DNA of 64,000 bases, from positions 5,580,001 to 5,644,000 of the forward strand of contig NZ_CP178543.1 of NCBI RefSeq assembly GCF_047276495.1, given 5' to 3'. The stretch comes from Capilliphycus salinus (GTDB lineage: Bacteria; Cyanobacteriota; Cyanobacteriia; Cyanobacteriales; Microcoleaceae). Positions 32,824-41,989 of the stretch are shown piece after piece; within the stretch, counting starts at the first letter, position 1, and each line of letters begins with the position of its first letter. Under the pieces are notes generated by a model that saw only the letters and a program-made list of their open reading frames with translations, was not told where the DNA came from and searched no databases. A program made the translations under genes and the position numbers.

Positions 32824-34524
32824 ATGTCGCGTTCTGACAGTCCCTGCCTCAGTCTGGCAATTGCTCGCTTAAGCACCAGTGAAGTCAACCACTTTGCAAC
32901 CTGGGTCGTGCAGTCGCCCTATCCTAGCGGATATGTTCACCACGACTGCCTGTGGCCGGAGAGCCTTTCTCAAGCCTGGCAAGCTTGGCTAGAAATGTTT
33001 TCTCCCCAAAGTTTAGCGCAGATCAAGCCCCTTTCCTCCTCTCAACCGATTATTCCCCCCGCATCCGCCAGCGAGTCCGGCAGACAGCTAAGTTACAGCA
33101 GCCGTCTGATGCAACATTTGGGCATCCAACTCTGGCAGTGGCTATTCCAAGGGGCGATACAAAGCAGTTTGCATCGCAGTCAGGGCATAGCCATCGGTCA
33201 AGATCTGCCCCTGCGAGTTCGGCTGGACATACGAGAACCGGACTTAATCCCTCTCCCCTGGGAAATTATGCAGCCTCAAGCGGGTCAACCGGCGATTTCC
33301 CTGAGCCAACAACTGTTATTCAGTCGGACAACCAGTGATGTTAATCCTTTACCACAATTTCAAAGCGCTCAGTTGTTAAATATATTACTGGTGTTGGGTC
33401 AGCCGGAAGCGGATTCCAAAAATAACTCCAGTTCACAACCGCAACAAAAATCAGCCCAAATTCAACAATTACAACTCGAACAAGAAGCCCAACAACTCAG
33501 CAAAGTCTTTACCAGTAACTCTTCTACCTCAGAAGACCAATACCCCGATACAAACGTCCCCTGTCGCGTTACCACCCTAATACAACCGAGCGTTTCCCAA
33601 CTGATCGCCCAACTGGAAACCGGAGAACATAACGTTTTATTTTACGGCGGCCACTGCATTCCCGCCCCCGATGGCGGCCTGTTATTCTTGCAGCCGGATG
33701 TCACCCTCAACGGCACCGAACTCGCCCAAGTCCTGGTTCGCTGCGGCGTGGTGATGGCGGTGTTTAACGCCTGTTGGGGCGCCCATCCGGCGATCAATAT
33801 CACCCCCGACCCGGAAAGTTCCGTTTTCCAAGCTATCCCCAGCAGCAGTTTAGCCAAAGTGTTAATTCATCACGGGGTGCCGGCGGTTTTGGGGATGCGC
33901 GACTCGATCACCGATCAAGAGGCGCTCAGTTTTATTCAAGCCTTTGCGAGCGCCCTGGTTGCCCGCAAACCCATCGATCACGCGGTGGCGATCGCCAGAC
34001 AACATCTGTTAACCCTGTATAAATTTAATCAACCCGCCTGGACGCTTCCGGTATTGTATATGCACCCGGAATTTAGCGGAGAATTAATCCAACCGGCCGA
34101 AGAAATTAGAACCGAACTGCCGGCCAATTCTCAAACCTGGTTGGGATATGTCTCCCCGAGAGCGTGGCTGCGTTTGCCAGGAAATTTAGAGAATTCTTCG
34201 GGATCGGCGCCTCAACTGTGGGCGATCGAAGCCGGAAGCGTGCGGGTGGGGCGGGGAGAAGACAATGATATTGTCATTTCCGAACAGTGGGTATCGAGTA
34301 AACACGCAGAAATTTTTTGTCGCAATGGTAACGATGATAACCCCCAACCGACCTTTTTTCTGCGAGACTTTTCTCGGTACGGTACCCTAGTTTCGGCAGA
34401 AAGCGGGTGGCAACGGGTTCATCATCAAGAAGTGGTCTTAAAATCAGGAACACAGCTAAAATTTGGCAGTTCCCAAGGTCAGGCGCTTGAATTTGTGATC
34501 GATCCCGCTTCACCGTCAATCTAA
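32824..34524 (+). CDS. CHAT-domain protease fused to FHA domain
   Basis: The 566-residue protein joins two signalling domains. Residues about 150-430 form a caspase-like CHAT peptidase with the His-Cys dyad His277 (FYGGHC) and Cys317 (VFNACWGA). Residues about 465-560 form an FHA phosphothreonine-binding domain (VRVGRGEDNDIVIS, SKHAEIF, RYGTLVSAESGW). A Gln-rich linker lies within the CHAT half. CHAT proteases act in defence or cell death in other bacteria, and FHA links them to Ser/Thr kinases. Here the substrate is unknown. It starts 57 bp after the IS-like remnant. Downstream are a small conserved protein and a sigma factor on the same strand, each with its own gap. Confidence 0.88.
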   Translation: MSRSDSPCLSLAIARLSTSEVNHFATWVVQSPYPSGYVHHDCLWPESLSQAWQAWLEMFSPQSLAQIKPLSSSQPIIPPASASESGRQLSYSSRLMQHLGIQLWQWLFQGAIQSSLHRSQGIAIGQDLPLRVRLDIREPDLIPLPWEIMQPQAGQPAISLSQQLLFSRTTSDVNPLPQFQSAQLLNILLVLGQPEADSKNNSSSQPQQKSAQIQQLQLEQEAQQLSKVFTSNSSTSEDQYPDTNVPCRVTTLIQPSVSQLIAQLETGEHNVLFYGGHCIPAPDGGLLFLQPDVTLNGTELAQVLVRCGVVMAVFNACWGAHPAINITPDPESSVFQAIPSSSLAKVLIHHGVPAVLGMRDSITDQEALSFIQAFASALVARKPIDHAVAIARQHLLTLYKFNQPAWTLPVLYMHPEFSGELIQPAEEIRTELPANSQTWLGYVSPRAWLRLPGNLENSSGSAPQLWAIEAGSVRVGRGEDNDIVISEQWVSSKHAEIFCRNGNDDNPQPTFFLRDFSRYGTLVSAESGWQRVHHQEVVLKSGTQLKFGSSQGQALEFVIDPASPSI

Positions 34525-34803
34525 CTCAAGTCGAGTTACGGAATGGATGAAAATGTTATTGTAGCTAGGGAAGTCAGAGCGTAAATCGTAGCCATTCTTC
34601 TGTTGAGTCTGGCAGACACAGATGGATTTCCAGTTCATCGACGCTAGAAAACCTGCTGAATGCTCTTTTAGGCTCTCAATCTTCTCTTGACGAAAGTGGG
34701 GTGAATTTGAGACAGTAAATTCGTTAAGATCTACACTTCTCAAGCCCCCCATCTATTCCCAAATTTTTAGAGACTTTCATCTGAACATCAAGGAAACGGA
34801 CTC

Positions 34804-35397
34804 ATGAATAACTCATCCTCTTCTCTCAAAATTCAAGCCGAGTTAGACTTGTTAGATGCCCTATTAGAAGAAGAACAACCCATAGCTTGGTATCCCTCAG
34901 CCTGGGAGTCTGAAGCCGATCTCAAAGAACTTGACGAACAACTCGCCCTCTGTGATTGTTTAACAGACGAAGATGTACACCAAAGACTCCAAAGCCTGCT
35001 GACTCAAGTTGAAGATTTATGGTCGGTGACGACTTTACAAAAATCTCTAGTTGAGAAATTTGCTGAGTTTGTTCCTCAAGATCTTTTACAACGCCTTGCT
35101 AAACGCGCCATTGGCCTCAGCGAAAAGATACGAGATTATCATTACAGTTTGGCCGAACAATTGGTACACTGTACTCAAGAAATTTTACCCCATTGGCAAG
35201 AAGAAGACCTGCAAGTTTTAGCCCGTCCTTTTGCTTATGCCATGCGGGGCGGCGAAAGTGAACCCCTAGATACAACTCTCAATCAGACGCCCACAAAACC
35301 CTGGAACCAACTTTCGGAAATAGAACAAGCTAGAATGGGTTTGGCGATCGCCCGCTATGCGTTGTCAGAACTAGAGCAACATCCTCAACACTCTTAA
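34804..35397 (+). CDS. Conserved hypothetical protein
   Basis: I do not recognise this 197-residue protein. It is acidic and Leu/Glu/Gln-rich, without signal peptide or transmembrane helix, and is predicted all-helical. Notable segments are LDLLDALLEEEQPIAW, ALCDCLTDEDVHQRLQ, and a Trp-Asn-Gln linker before a C-terminal helix. It lies 279 bp after the CHAT-FHA gene, same strand. Confidence 0.6.
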   Translation: MNNSSSSLKIQAELDLLDALLEEEQPIAWYPSAWESEADLKELDEQLALCDCLTDEDVHQRLQSLLTQVEDLWSVTTLQKSLVEKFAEFVPQDLLQRLAKRAIGLSEKIRDYHYSLAEQLVHCTQEILPHWQEEDLQVLARPFAYAMRGGESEPLDTTLNQTPTKPWNQLSEIEQARMGLAIARYALSELEQHPQHS

Positions 35398-35912
35398 GAA
35401 GTCTTTCTATCTGCCGACAGAACAATCTTTAAAGCCGATCAAGCATTCCGTATCCTCAAACTTTTCTGCTCATGTGAGCGAACTCTGACTTGATCAATCA
35501 TTGACAAAAGTTTCAGTTCCCTCGATGAACGCCAGTCTTTTTAACCTCAGTCTTACTCCTCAACCGCAATGCTTGGACGTCTTTGAGAAACTTTTCTGAC
35601 CCCAGTTCAATCTATTATTGAGTTTCGGATCGCGATCGAAGAATTCCTGACACCTAACCAAAAGGGCTGAAGCTAGAGACATGAGTTAACGCTGTTAACC
35701 ATGATACAAATGTAGAGTCTGATTTTTTCTCCGTTGACCGCTAGGATAAAAGAGAGCAGAAACCCTTATTCTGGAGTTTGAGGCTGATGTTTGGCTCAGA
35801 TCAAACTCAAACTCTGCGATCGCGCCAGAATTGGCAATCAGTGCGTGCATCTGGCTCCTGGTTTAAGGGAAAATCCAATTGTACCTTTTTTCACCCCCCA
35901 ATGGATTGATTC
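35398..35912. other. 515-bp spacer before sigma factor gene
   Basis: No gene is visible. Two GTTAAC hexamers at 35685-35690 and 35694-35699, three bases apart, form a small palindrome cluster. A TTGACC occurs near 35733 without a convincing -10. The spacer may hold a regulated promoter for the sigma factor gene. Confidence 0.4.
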
Positions 35913-37100
35913 ATGCGTCCTCGTCAAGGCTTGATTGAGACTTTTTCCTCCTTTGTGAAGTTCACAGAGGATTATTTCGACAGTTGGGTGATCGATCCCC
36001 AACTGCGTCGGAGTATGGATCGGTGTCTGAAAACCCAACCGAAACCCCCCGCCTCAGAAAAGTTTTGGGTGCATTTTTGGCATAAACAGTGGCAAACCCC
36101 ATCAAAAGCCGCGACGGGACATTTACTGGCTTACCTGCAAGAAACCTGCTACTGGAGTGCTTATAAAACGGTGAATGCCGGTTTTGCGGGAATGCACTTG
36201 AGTATCGCGGATCTGTTTCAAATTGCTCTGACTCACGTTGAACGCATTCTCAACGGGTTCGATCCCGATCGCGGTTCGACGCTGAAAGATTACGCCAGCG
36301 TTGCTTTTAAGTCTATTATTCGCGATATTCTCCGTCAACGCCGAGAAACCGATATTTGTAGCGACTGGGCGTTATTGCGAAAACTCAGTCAAAAGCGGCT
36401 GCGAGAATCTCTACAAAATGCCGGAATTAACAGCGAAGACCAACTCGAACAGTATATCCTGGCTTGGAATTGCTTTAAAACGATCTATGTTCCGACCCAA
36501 GCCACCGGAACTCGTCAACTCACCAAACCCGATACCGCCACCTGGGAAGCGATCGCCAAATTCTACAACAGTGAATGCAAAACCATACTTTCTCCTCAGG
36601 CGACATCGGTTTCTGGGGCTATTATAGAACGTTGGCTGAGTCAATGCGCTCAATGGGCGCGACTTTACCTGTATCCGACGGTAGGATCGCTCAATACGAG
36701 TAAATCACAAGGGGAGACGCGAGAAATTGTTGAAGATTTAGCCGATCCCAACGAATCGATGTTAGCCGAACTGATAGCCGAAGAAGAAGCCCAAGATCGC
36801 CAAACCCAACAAATTCAACTCAAGCACATTTTAACCGATGCTCTCGGACGTCTCAAGCCGGATGTTTTAAATATTCTGCGACTTTACTACGAACAGGGCT
36901 TAACGCAGCAAGACATCGCCGAACAACTCGATATGAAACAATATACCGTTTCTCGTCGCCTGACCAAAGCCAGAGAAACCCTGTTGAAAGCCCTCGCCCA
37001 GTGGACACAAAACAGCTTGGGTCAACAGTTAACCACCGACGCCCTCGCCCAAATGAGTAGCCTGTTAGAAGAATGGTTGCACAGTTATTCCTGGAAATAA
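35913..37100 (+). CDS. Sigma-70 family RNA polymerase sigma factor (group 3-like)
   Basis: The 395-residue protein has a region-2-like segment (LTHVERILNGFDPDRGSTLK, then DYASVAFKSIIRDILRQRRE) for core polymerase and -10 contacts, a long linker, and a region 4 helix-turn-helix near residues 325-350 (LGRLKPDVLNILRLYYEQGL, then TQQDIAEQLDMKQYTVSRRL). Domain 1.1 is absent. This resembles the cyanobacterial alternative (group 3, SigI-like) sigma factors, but I would not assign a letter. The 200-residue insertion between regions 2 and 4 is long. The partner anti-sigma factor is not evident. Confidence 0.8.
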   Translation: MRPRQGLIETFSSFVKFTEDYFDSWVIDPQLRRSMDRCLKTQPKPPASEKFWVHFWHKQWQTPSKAATGHLLAYLQETCYWSAYKTVNAGFAGMHLSIADLFQIALTHVERILNGFDPDRGSTLKDYASVAFKSIIRDILRQRRETDICSDWALLRKLSQKRLRESLQNAGINSEDQLEQYILAWNCFKTIYVPTQATGTRQLTKPDTATWEAIAKFYNSECKTILSPQATSVSGAIIERWLSQCAQWARLYLYPTVGSLNTSKSQGETREIVEDLADPNESMLAELIAEEEAQDRQTQQIQLKHILTDALGRLKPDVLNILRLYYEQGLTQQDIAEQLDMKQYTVSRRLTKARETLLKALAQWTQNSLGQQLTTDALAQMSSLLEEWLHSYSWK

Positions 37101-37102
37101 GC

Positions 37103-37240
37103 CCTGACTCGATACCAACACTACGTTAGGCGTGCGGGATTCCTGTAGGGGCGATTCGGACGCAGCGCCCCTACGATGTGCTTGCTTTGTTTGGGTCTTC
37201 TCGCGACATGAAGATAAATAACCCCTGACTCGATACTATT
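37103..37240. repeat. Hairpin flanked by a direct repeat
   Basis: GTAGGGGCG (37145-37153) pairs with CGCCCCTAC (37166-37174). CCCTGACTCGATAC appears on both sides (about 37103 and 37224). It may be an old insertion of a small repeat element between the sigma factor and GH13 genes. Confidence 0.45.
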
Positions 37241-37289
37241 AAAACGGACAGAAAACTGAGTTGAAATTGAAAACGTTCAGGGGTATTCG

Positions 37290-38744
37290 ATGAATATTCA
37301 AACTCCAGACTGGGTGAAACACGCTGTATTCTACCAAATCTTCCCCGATCGCTTTGCCAAAAGTGAAACATCTCGCCATCAATTTTTAATGATGCCCAAC
37401 TGGGAAGAATGGGACGCACACCCAACTCCCCAAGGGTACAAAGGCGGCGACTTGTGGGGGGTTGTCGAGAAATTAGATTATATCAAAGATCTCGGCATCA
37501 ATGCGATCTATTTTACCCCGATTTTTCAGTCGGCTTGCAATCACCGCTACCACACCCACGACTATTATCTAGTTGACCCAATTTTAGGCGGAAATAAAGC
37601 CCTAGAAGCCCTCCTCGATGCCGCCCACCAACGGGATATTAAAATTGTCTTGGATGGGGTATTTAACCACGCCAGTCGCGGCTTTTTCTTTTTTAACGAT
37701 ATCTTAGAAAACGGCCCCTATTCTCCCTGGTTAAATTGGTTCAAAATTGAAGATTGGCCTCTGTCGGCTTATGATGGGAGCAAACCTGCAAATTATGTCA
37801 GTTGGGCGGGAAATCGGGCTTTACCCGAGTTTAACCATGATAATCCCGAAGTGCGGGAATATATCATGCGAGTTGCGGAATATTGGTTAGAATTTGGGAT
37901 TGATGGTTGGCGTTTGGATGTTCCTTTTGAGGTGAAAACTCCGGGTTTTTGGCAAGAATTTCGCCAGCGAGTTAAAGCGGTTAATCCCGAAGCTTATATT
38001 GTTGGAGAAGTTTGGATTGATTCTCGTCCTTGGTTGGATGGAACTCAATTTGATGGGGTGATGAATTATTTATTTACCGCCCCTACTCTGGCTTTTACGG
38101 GCGGGGAACGAGTCCGAATGGAGTTGGTAGAAGGGCCTTCTTATTCTCCCTATCCGCCCCTTTCTGCGAGCGAATATGCGAGTAAAATTCAGGAGTTATT
38201 GAATCTCTATCCTTGGGAAATTCAACTGACTCAATTGAACTTACTTGATAGCCACGATACCGCCCGTGTACTTTCGATTGTAGATGGGGATAAAGCGAGT
38301 GTAGAATTATCAACTTTATTACTCTTGACTTATCCGGGGGCGCCGAGTATTTATTATGGCGATGAAGTGGGTTTACCGGGAGAACTGGACCCGGATAGTC
38401 GGCGTGCATTTCCCTTTCAACAACACTGGGATGAACATACTCTTAATTACCACAAACAATTAATTGCCATTCGTCATCAATATCCGGCTTTACGAACGGG
38501 CGGTTATCAAACTTTATTTGCCGAAGGTTTGGTTTATGTGTTTGCTCGAATTTTAGACGATCAAGAGGTAATTGTTGCGGTGAATAGTGACAATGAATCT
38601 GCTAAGATTACCGTGCAAGCGGGGAGTTTAAAATCTCGCCCTGAAAAAGTTTTGTATGGTGATGTAAAACTGTCTTGGGAAGGAGAAAATTTAACGTTAA
38701 ATCTTCCTCAACGTAGCGGTTGTATTTTAGCCGTAAATCCTTAA
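37290..38744 (+). CDS. GH13 alpha-amylase family (cyclomaltodextrinase/neopullulanase-like)
   Basis: The 484-residue enzyme has the GH13 barrel: YQIFPDRFA at the start, DGVFNHASRG (region I), GWRLDVPFE with nucleophile Asp210, GEVW with acid/base Glu240, and NLLDSHDTARV with Asp323. The MPNWEEWDAHPTPQGYKGGD segment is typical of the neopullulanase/cyclomaltodextrinase group. The usual N-terminal CBM34 domain is absent, so this is a short form. It would act on maltodextrins, together with GlgX at 29853. Specificity cannot be fixed from sequence. Confidence 0.9.
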   Translation: MNIQTPDWVKHAVFYQIFPDRFAKSETSRHQFLMMPNWEEWDAHPTPQGYKGGDLWGVVEKLDYIKDLGINAIYFTPIFQSACNHRYHTHDYYLVDPILGGNKALEALLDAAHQRDIKIVLDGVFNHASRGFFFFNDILENGPYSPWLNWFKIEDWPLSAYDGSKPANYVSWAGNRALPEFNHDNPEVREYIMRVAEYWLEFGIDGWRLDVPFEVKTPGFWQEFRQRVKAVNPEAYIVGEVWIDSRPWLDGTQFDGVMNYLFTAPTLAFTGGERVRMELVEGPSYSPYPPLSASEYASKIQELLNLYPWEIQLTQLNLLDSHDTARVLSIVDGDKASVELSTLLLLTYPGAPSIYYGDEVGLPGELDPDSRRAFPFQQHWDEHTLNYHKQLIAIRHQYPALRTGGYQTLFAEGLVYVFARILDDQEVIVAVNSDNESAKITVQAGSLKSRPEKVLYGDVKLSWEGENLTLNLPQRSGCILAVNP

Positions 38745-38776
38745 AAATTCACGGTTTAAAGGGCGGGTTTATACCC

Positions 38777-38811
38777 AAAAACCCGGTTTCTTATGAGTTA
38801 CCGGGTTTTTT
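38777..38811. terminator. Bidirectional terminator-like hairpin
   Basis: AAAAACCCGGT (38777-38787) pairs with ACCGGGTTTTT around TTCTTATGAGTT. It is the third copy of the hairpin seen at 2177 and 22440, again between convergent genes (ends 38744 and 38849). Confidence 0.65.
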
Positions 38812-38848
38812 AATCCCCAGTTATAACTGTTTAAAGGGATGATAATTG

Positions 38849-39982
38849 CTAACTATTCATTCCTGCTGCTATATTATGAGACTCTTCATAAGTGGGAAAA
38901 TCTGTATAACCTTCCGCATCAAAAGAATACCAAACTTTCTGCTCCGCAGGCGGATTTAAAGGCCAGTCATGGGTAAAACGTTCGACCAAATCGGGATTAC
39001 TAATGTAGGGTCGTCCAAAGGCAATTAAATCAGCATCACCCTTTTGAATTTGAGTTTCTGCACTTTCTTGCTCGTAACCACAATTTCCCATTAAAGGATG
39101 ATCAAATACCTCCCGAAATTCAGCAAGTTTCATCGGTTTACCCAAGTCATGGAAACCAAAACCCAAACCGTTAATAATATGTAAGTAAGCGAGTTTATAG
39201 GTATTAAGCTGTTTTGCCACATAAAGAAAAGTTTCCCGAAAGTCGGGCGAACCCATATCGTTATAATTGCCGTTGGGAGACAGTCGAACCCCGACTCTGT
39301 TAGACGACCAAACGGTTAAAATAGATTCTACAATTTCTTTGAGAAAACAATAGCGATTCTCCAAACTTCCGCCATATTTATCGCTGCGATGATTGGTTTT
39401 TGACTGAAGAAATTCATCAATTAAATAACCATTGGCCGAATGAATTTCCACCCCATCAAACCCCGCCATTTTCGCCCGTTCCGCAGCCCGACGATAATCT
39501 TCTACAATCCCAGGAATTTCCTCTGTTTCTAACGCCCGAGGCGTTTCGTGGGGTTGTTTACCAATGGGAGTATGAATCTCGTCTCCTTCAATTTTAATCG
39601 CAGAAGGAGCAACCGGAAGCTGATTATGTTCGTGAAAGCTGCTGTGGGAAGCTCGTCCACAATGCCAAAGTTGCAGAAAAATCGGTGTTCCTTTAGAATG
39701 AACAGCATCAACCACTTGTTTCCAAGCTTCTGTTTGTTCATCGGAGTAAATTCCGGGCGTTTGTTGCCATCCCCGAGCCTGTTTGGAAATTACTGTTGCT
39801 TCGGTAATAATTAAACCTGCCGATGCTCGTTGGTGATAATATTTAGCCATTAAAGCATTTGGCAAACGTTCGGTTCCCGCTCTTGAACGAGTCATCGGAG
39901 CCATCACCACCCGGTTTTTTAAGGTTAAATCTTTTAAGTCAAAAGAGCTAAGAAGTAACGGTGAGGAGGTTTGAGTCGCCAT
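38849..39982 (-). CDS. Old yellow enzyme (alkene reductase)
   Basis: The 377-residue flavoprotein belongs to the OYE/NemA family, using FMN and NAD(P)H to reduce activated C=C bonds or nitro groups. Seen features are LKNRVVMAPMTRSRA at the N-terminus, QLWHCGRASH, the substrate His-Asn pair in GVEIHSANGYLIDEFL, NHRSDKYGGSLENR, VGVRLSPNG, and ADLIAFGRPYISNPDLVER. Length is standard. The physiological substrate is unknown. It is divergent from the M20 gene across 288 bp. Confidence 0.92.
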   Translation of the reverse strand: MATQTSSPLLLSSFDLKDLTLKNRVVMAPMTRSRAGTERLPNALMAKYYHQRASAGLIITEATVISKQARGWQQTPGIYSDEQTEAWKQVVDAVHSKGTPIFLQLWHCGRASHSSFHEHNQLPVAPSAIKIEGDEIHTPIGKQPHETPRALETEEIPGIVEDYRRAAERAKMAGFDGVEIHSANGYLIDEFLQSKTNHRSDKYGGSLENRYCFLKEIVESILTVWSSNRVGVRLSPNGNYNDMGSPDFRETFLYVAKQLNTYKLAYLHIINGLGFGFHDLGKPMKLAEFREVFDHPLMGNCGYEQESAETQIQKGDADLIAFGRPYISNPDLVERFTHDWPLNPPAEQKVWYSFDAEGYTDFPTYEESHNIAAGMNS

Positions 39983-40270
39983 GAGGGTTTTAACCTGTAT
40001 CTAGAGTACAAAGTGAACAGTATTTTCAGCTATCAGTTTTCTAGATAATTCTGTTGGCTTTCGCCTTCGGTTCGGGGTGAATCCTGACATTTATAATCTA
40101 AAACCTGTCGCCTGAAATCTGTCACCCAATCATTGTAAATGATCGAATAACCCTTTCTCTTTCTAAAGGAAGACAATCATCAAACCATTTTTGTTCATCT
40201 CTATCTTTAGATTCTCGGGAGATCCCTCTTAAACTAGATCTCAATCAGACTGTATAATTTACCATTATCC

Positions 40271-41446
40271 ATGCTCAATCAAATTAAAGCATTAGCTACC
40301 GATCTCGCCCCTCGTTTAATTGAAATTCGTCGTCATATCCACGCCCACCCGGAACTCAGCGGCCAAGAATACCAAACCGCCGCCTATGTTGCGGGGGTGT
40401 TATCCTCCTGCGGGCTTCACGTTACCGAAGCGGTGGGGAAAATTGGGGTGGTTGGCGAGTTGAAGGGAAAAAGCAACAGTCCCAAATGGCTGGCTATTCG
40501 GACCGATATGGACGCTTTACCCATCAAAGAAATGACGGCGTTAGACTATGCCTCCCGTCAGCCCGGAATTATGCACGCTTGCGGCCATGATGTGCATACA
40601 ACGGTGGGGTTGGGAACGGCTATGGTATTATCGCAGTTAGACGAGCCTTTAGCGGGTCACGTGCGGTTTCTGTTTCAACCGGCCGAGGAAATTGCCCAAG
40701 GCGCCAATTGGATGGTCGCGGATAACGTTATGCAGGATGTGGCGGCTATTTTGGGTGTACACGTTTTTCCGAGTATTCCCGCCGGATGTGTGGGAATTCG
40801 TCAGGGGGCATTGACAGCGGCCGCCGATGATTTAGAATTAATCATTATGGGAGAATCGGGTCATGGTGCGCGTCCTCACGAAGCCAAAGATGCCATCTGG
40901 ATCGCGGCTCAAGTGATTACAACGCTACAACAGGCCATCAGCCGCACCCACAACCCTTTAAGACCTGTTGTTTTAACGATTGGTCAAATTGTGGGCGGAC
41001 GGGCGCCAAACGTGATCGCCGATCAGGTTAAACTGTTGGGAACGGTGCGATCGCTTCATCCCGATACTCACGACAGTTTACCAAATTGGATCGAAAATAT
41101 TGTTGCGAATGTTTGTCAGATGTACGGGGCGCGTTATGAGATGAGTTATCGTCGCGGCGTGCCTTCTGTGCAGAACGATCCGAAAATGACTCAGTTAGTC
41201 GCCGAATCTGCTGCCGAAGCTTGGGGCAAAGATAGCATTATTATGTTATCAGAACCGTCTTTGGGTGCGGAGGATTTTTCGGTTTATCTTAATCATGCAC
41301 CGGGAATGATGTTTCGTTTGGGAGTCGGACACAAAGAACAACCCAATTATCCCCTCCATCATCCCAAGTTTGAAATTGATGAGTCTGCTATTATTACCGG
41401 GGTTGTTACTTTGGCTTATTCGGCTTATAAATATTGGCAAAAATAG
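40271..41446 (+). CDS. M20 family amidohydrolase
   Basis: The 391-residue enzyme is a zinc-dependent N-acyl-amino acid amidohydrolase of the M20D type (aminoacylase/IAA-amino acid hydrolase-like). It has IRRHIHAHPELSGQEYQTA, AIRTDMDALPIKE, GIMHACGHDVHTTVGLG with metal ligands, LFQPAEE, GHGARPHEAKDAI for the dimerisation domain, and the C-terminal EPSLGAEDFSVYLNHAPG. The substrate cannot be read. Cyanobacterial paralogues are often called amidohydrolase or carboxypeptidase. A repeat cluster follows the stop. Confidence 0.92.
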   Translation: MLNQIKALATDLAPRLIEIRRHIHAHPELSGQEYQTAAYVAGVLSSCGLHVTEAVGKIGVVGELKGKSNSPKWLAIRTDMDALPIKEMTALDYASRQPGIMHACGHDVHTTVGLGTAMVLSQLDEPLAGHVRFLFQPAEEIAQGANWMVADNVMQDVAAILGVHVFPSIPAGCVGIRQGALTAAADDLELIIMGESGHGARPHEAKDAIWIAAQVITTLQQAISRTHNPLRPVVLTIGQIVGGRAPNVIADQVKLLGTVRSLHPDTHDSLPNWIENIVANVCQMYGARYEMSYRRGVPSVQNDPKMTQLVAESAAEAWGKDSIIMLSEPSLGAEDFSVYLNHAPGMMFRLGVGHKEQPNYPLHHPKFEIDESAIITGVVTLAYSAYKYWQK

Positions 41447-41460
41447 GCAATAGGAAATTG

Positions 41461-41525
41461 TAGGGGCGGGTTCTAAATCAATGTATGTTTTCCCCGAGAA
41501 AATTTCTATAAACCCGCCCTTTTTC
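41461..41525. repeat. GGGGCGGGTT palindrome
   Basis: TAGGGGCGGGTTCTAAAT starts at about 41461 and CTATAAACCCGCCC closes it near 41519, giving the same hairpin family as at 2099. It lies just after the M20 gene. Confidence 0.7.
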
Positions 41526-41652
41526 AGTCACCACCTCACCCTTCGGGTTCAGCAGTTGCTTCTCGACTATTCCGCCAAGTCAGCACTGCAACACCTGTCA
41601 CCACCTCACCAGTCAGAACAGTTTTCAGTTATCAGTTTTATCTCTTGACTCC

Positions 41653-41945
41653 GGGGCGGGTTTAGATCAGTTATTGCTGGGAAATATAGATTTTTACAGA
41701 ACCCGCCCCATAACCGACATTTGACACCCAATATCGGGGCGGGTTTAGATCAGTTATTGCTGGGAAATATAGATTTTTACAGAACCCGCCCCATAACCGA
41801 CATTTGACACCCAATATCGGGGCGGGTTTAGATCAGTTATTGCTGGGAAATATAGATTTTTACAGAACCCGCAATCAGTCAATATCGGGGCGGGTTTAGA
41901 TCAGTTATTGCTGGGAAATATAGATTTTTACAGAACCCGCCCCTA
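41653..41945. repeat. Four tandem copies of the GGGGCGGGTT palindrome
   Basis: Copies begin at about 41653, 41736, 41819 and 41887 (periods 83, 83 and 68 bp). Each runs GGGGCGGGTTTAGATCAG through TTGCTGGGAAATATAG to TTACAGAACCCGC, so each is a hairpin with a conserved loop. Identical loops show very recent duplication. Confidence 0.85.
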
Positions 41946-41989
41946 CAAACCTGACACCTGAAACCTGACACCTGAAACCTGACACCTAT

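Noticed and set aside
41653..41945. Repeats considered as a CRISPR array
   Set aside because: Units are palindromic with identical, not unique, interiors and no cas genes lie nearby.
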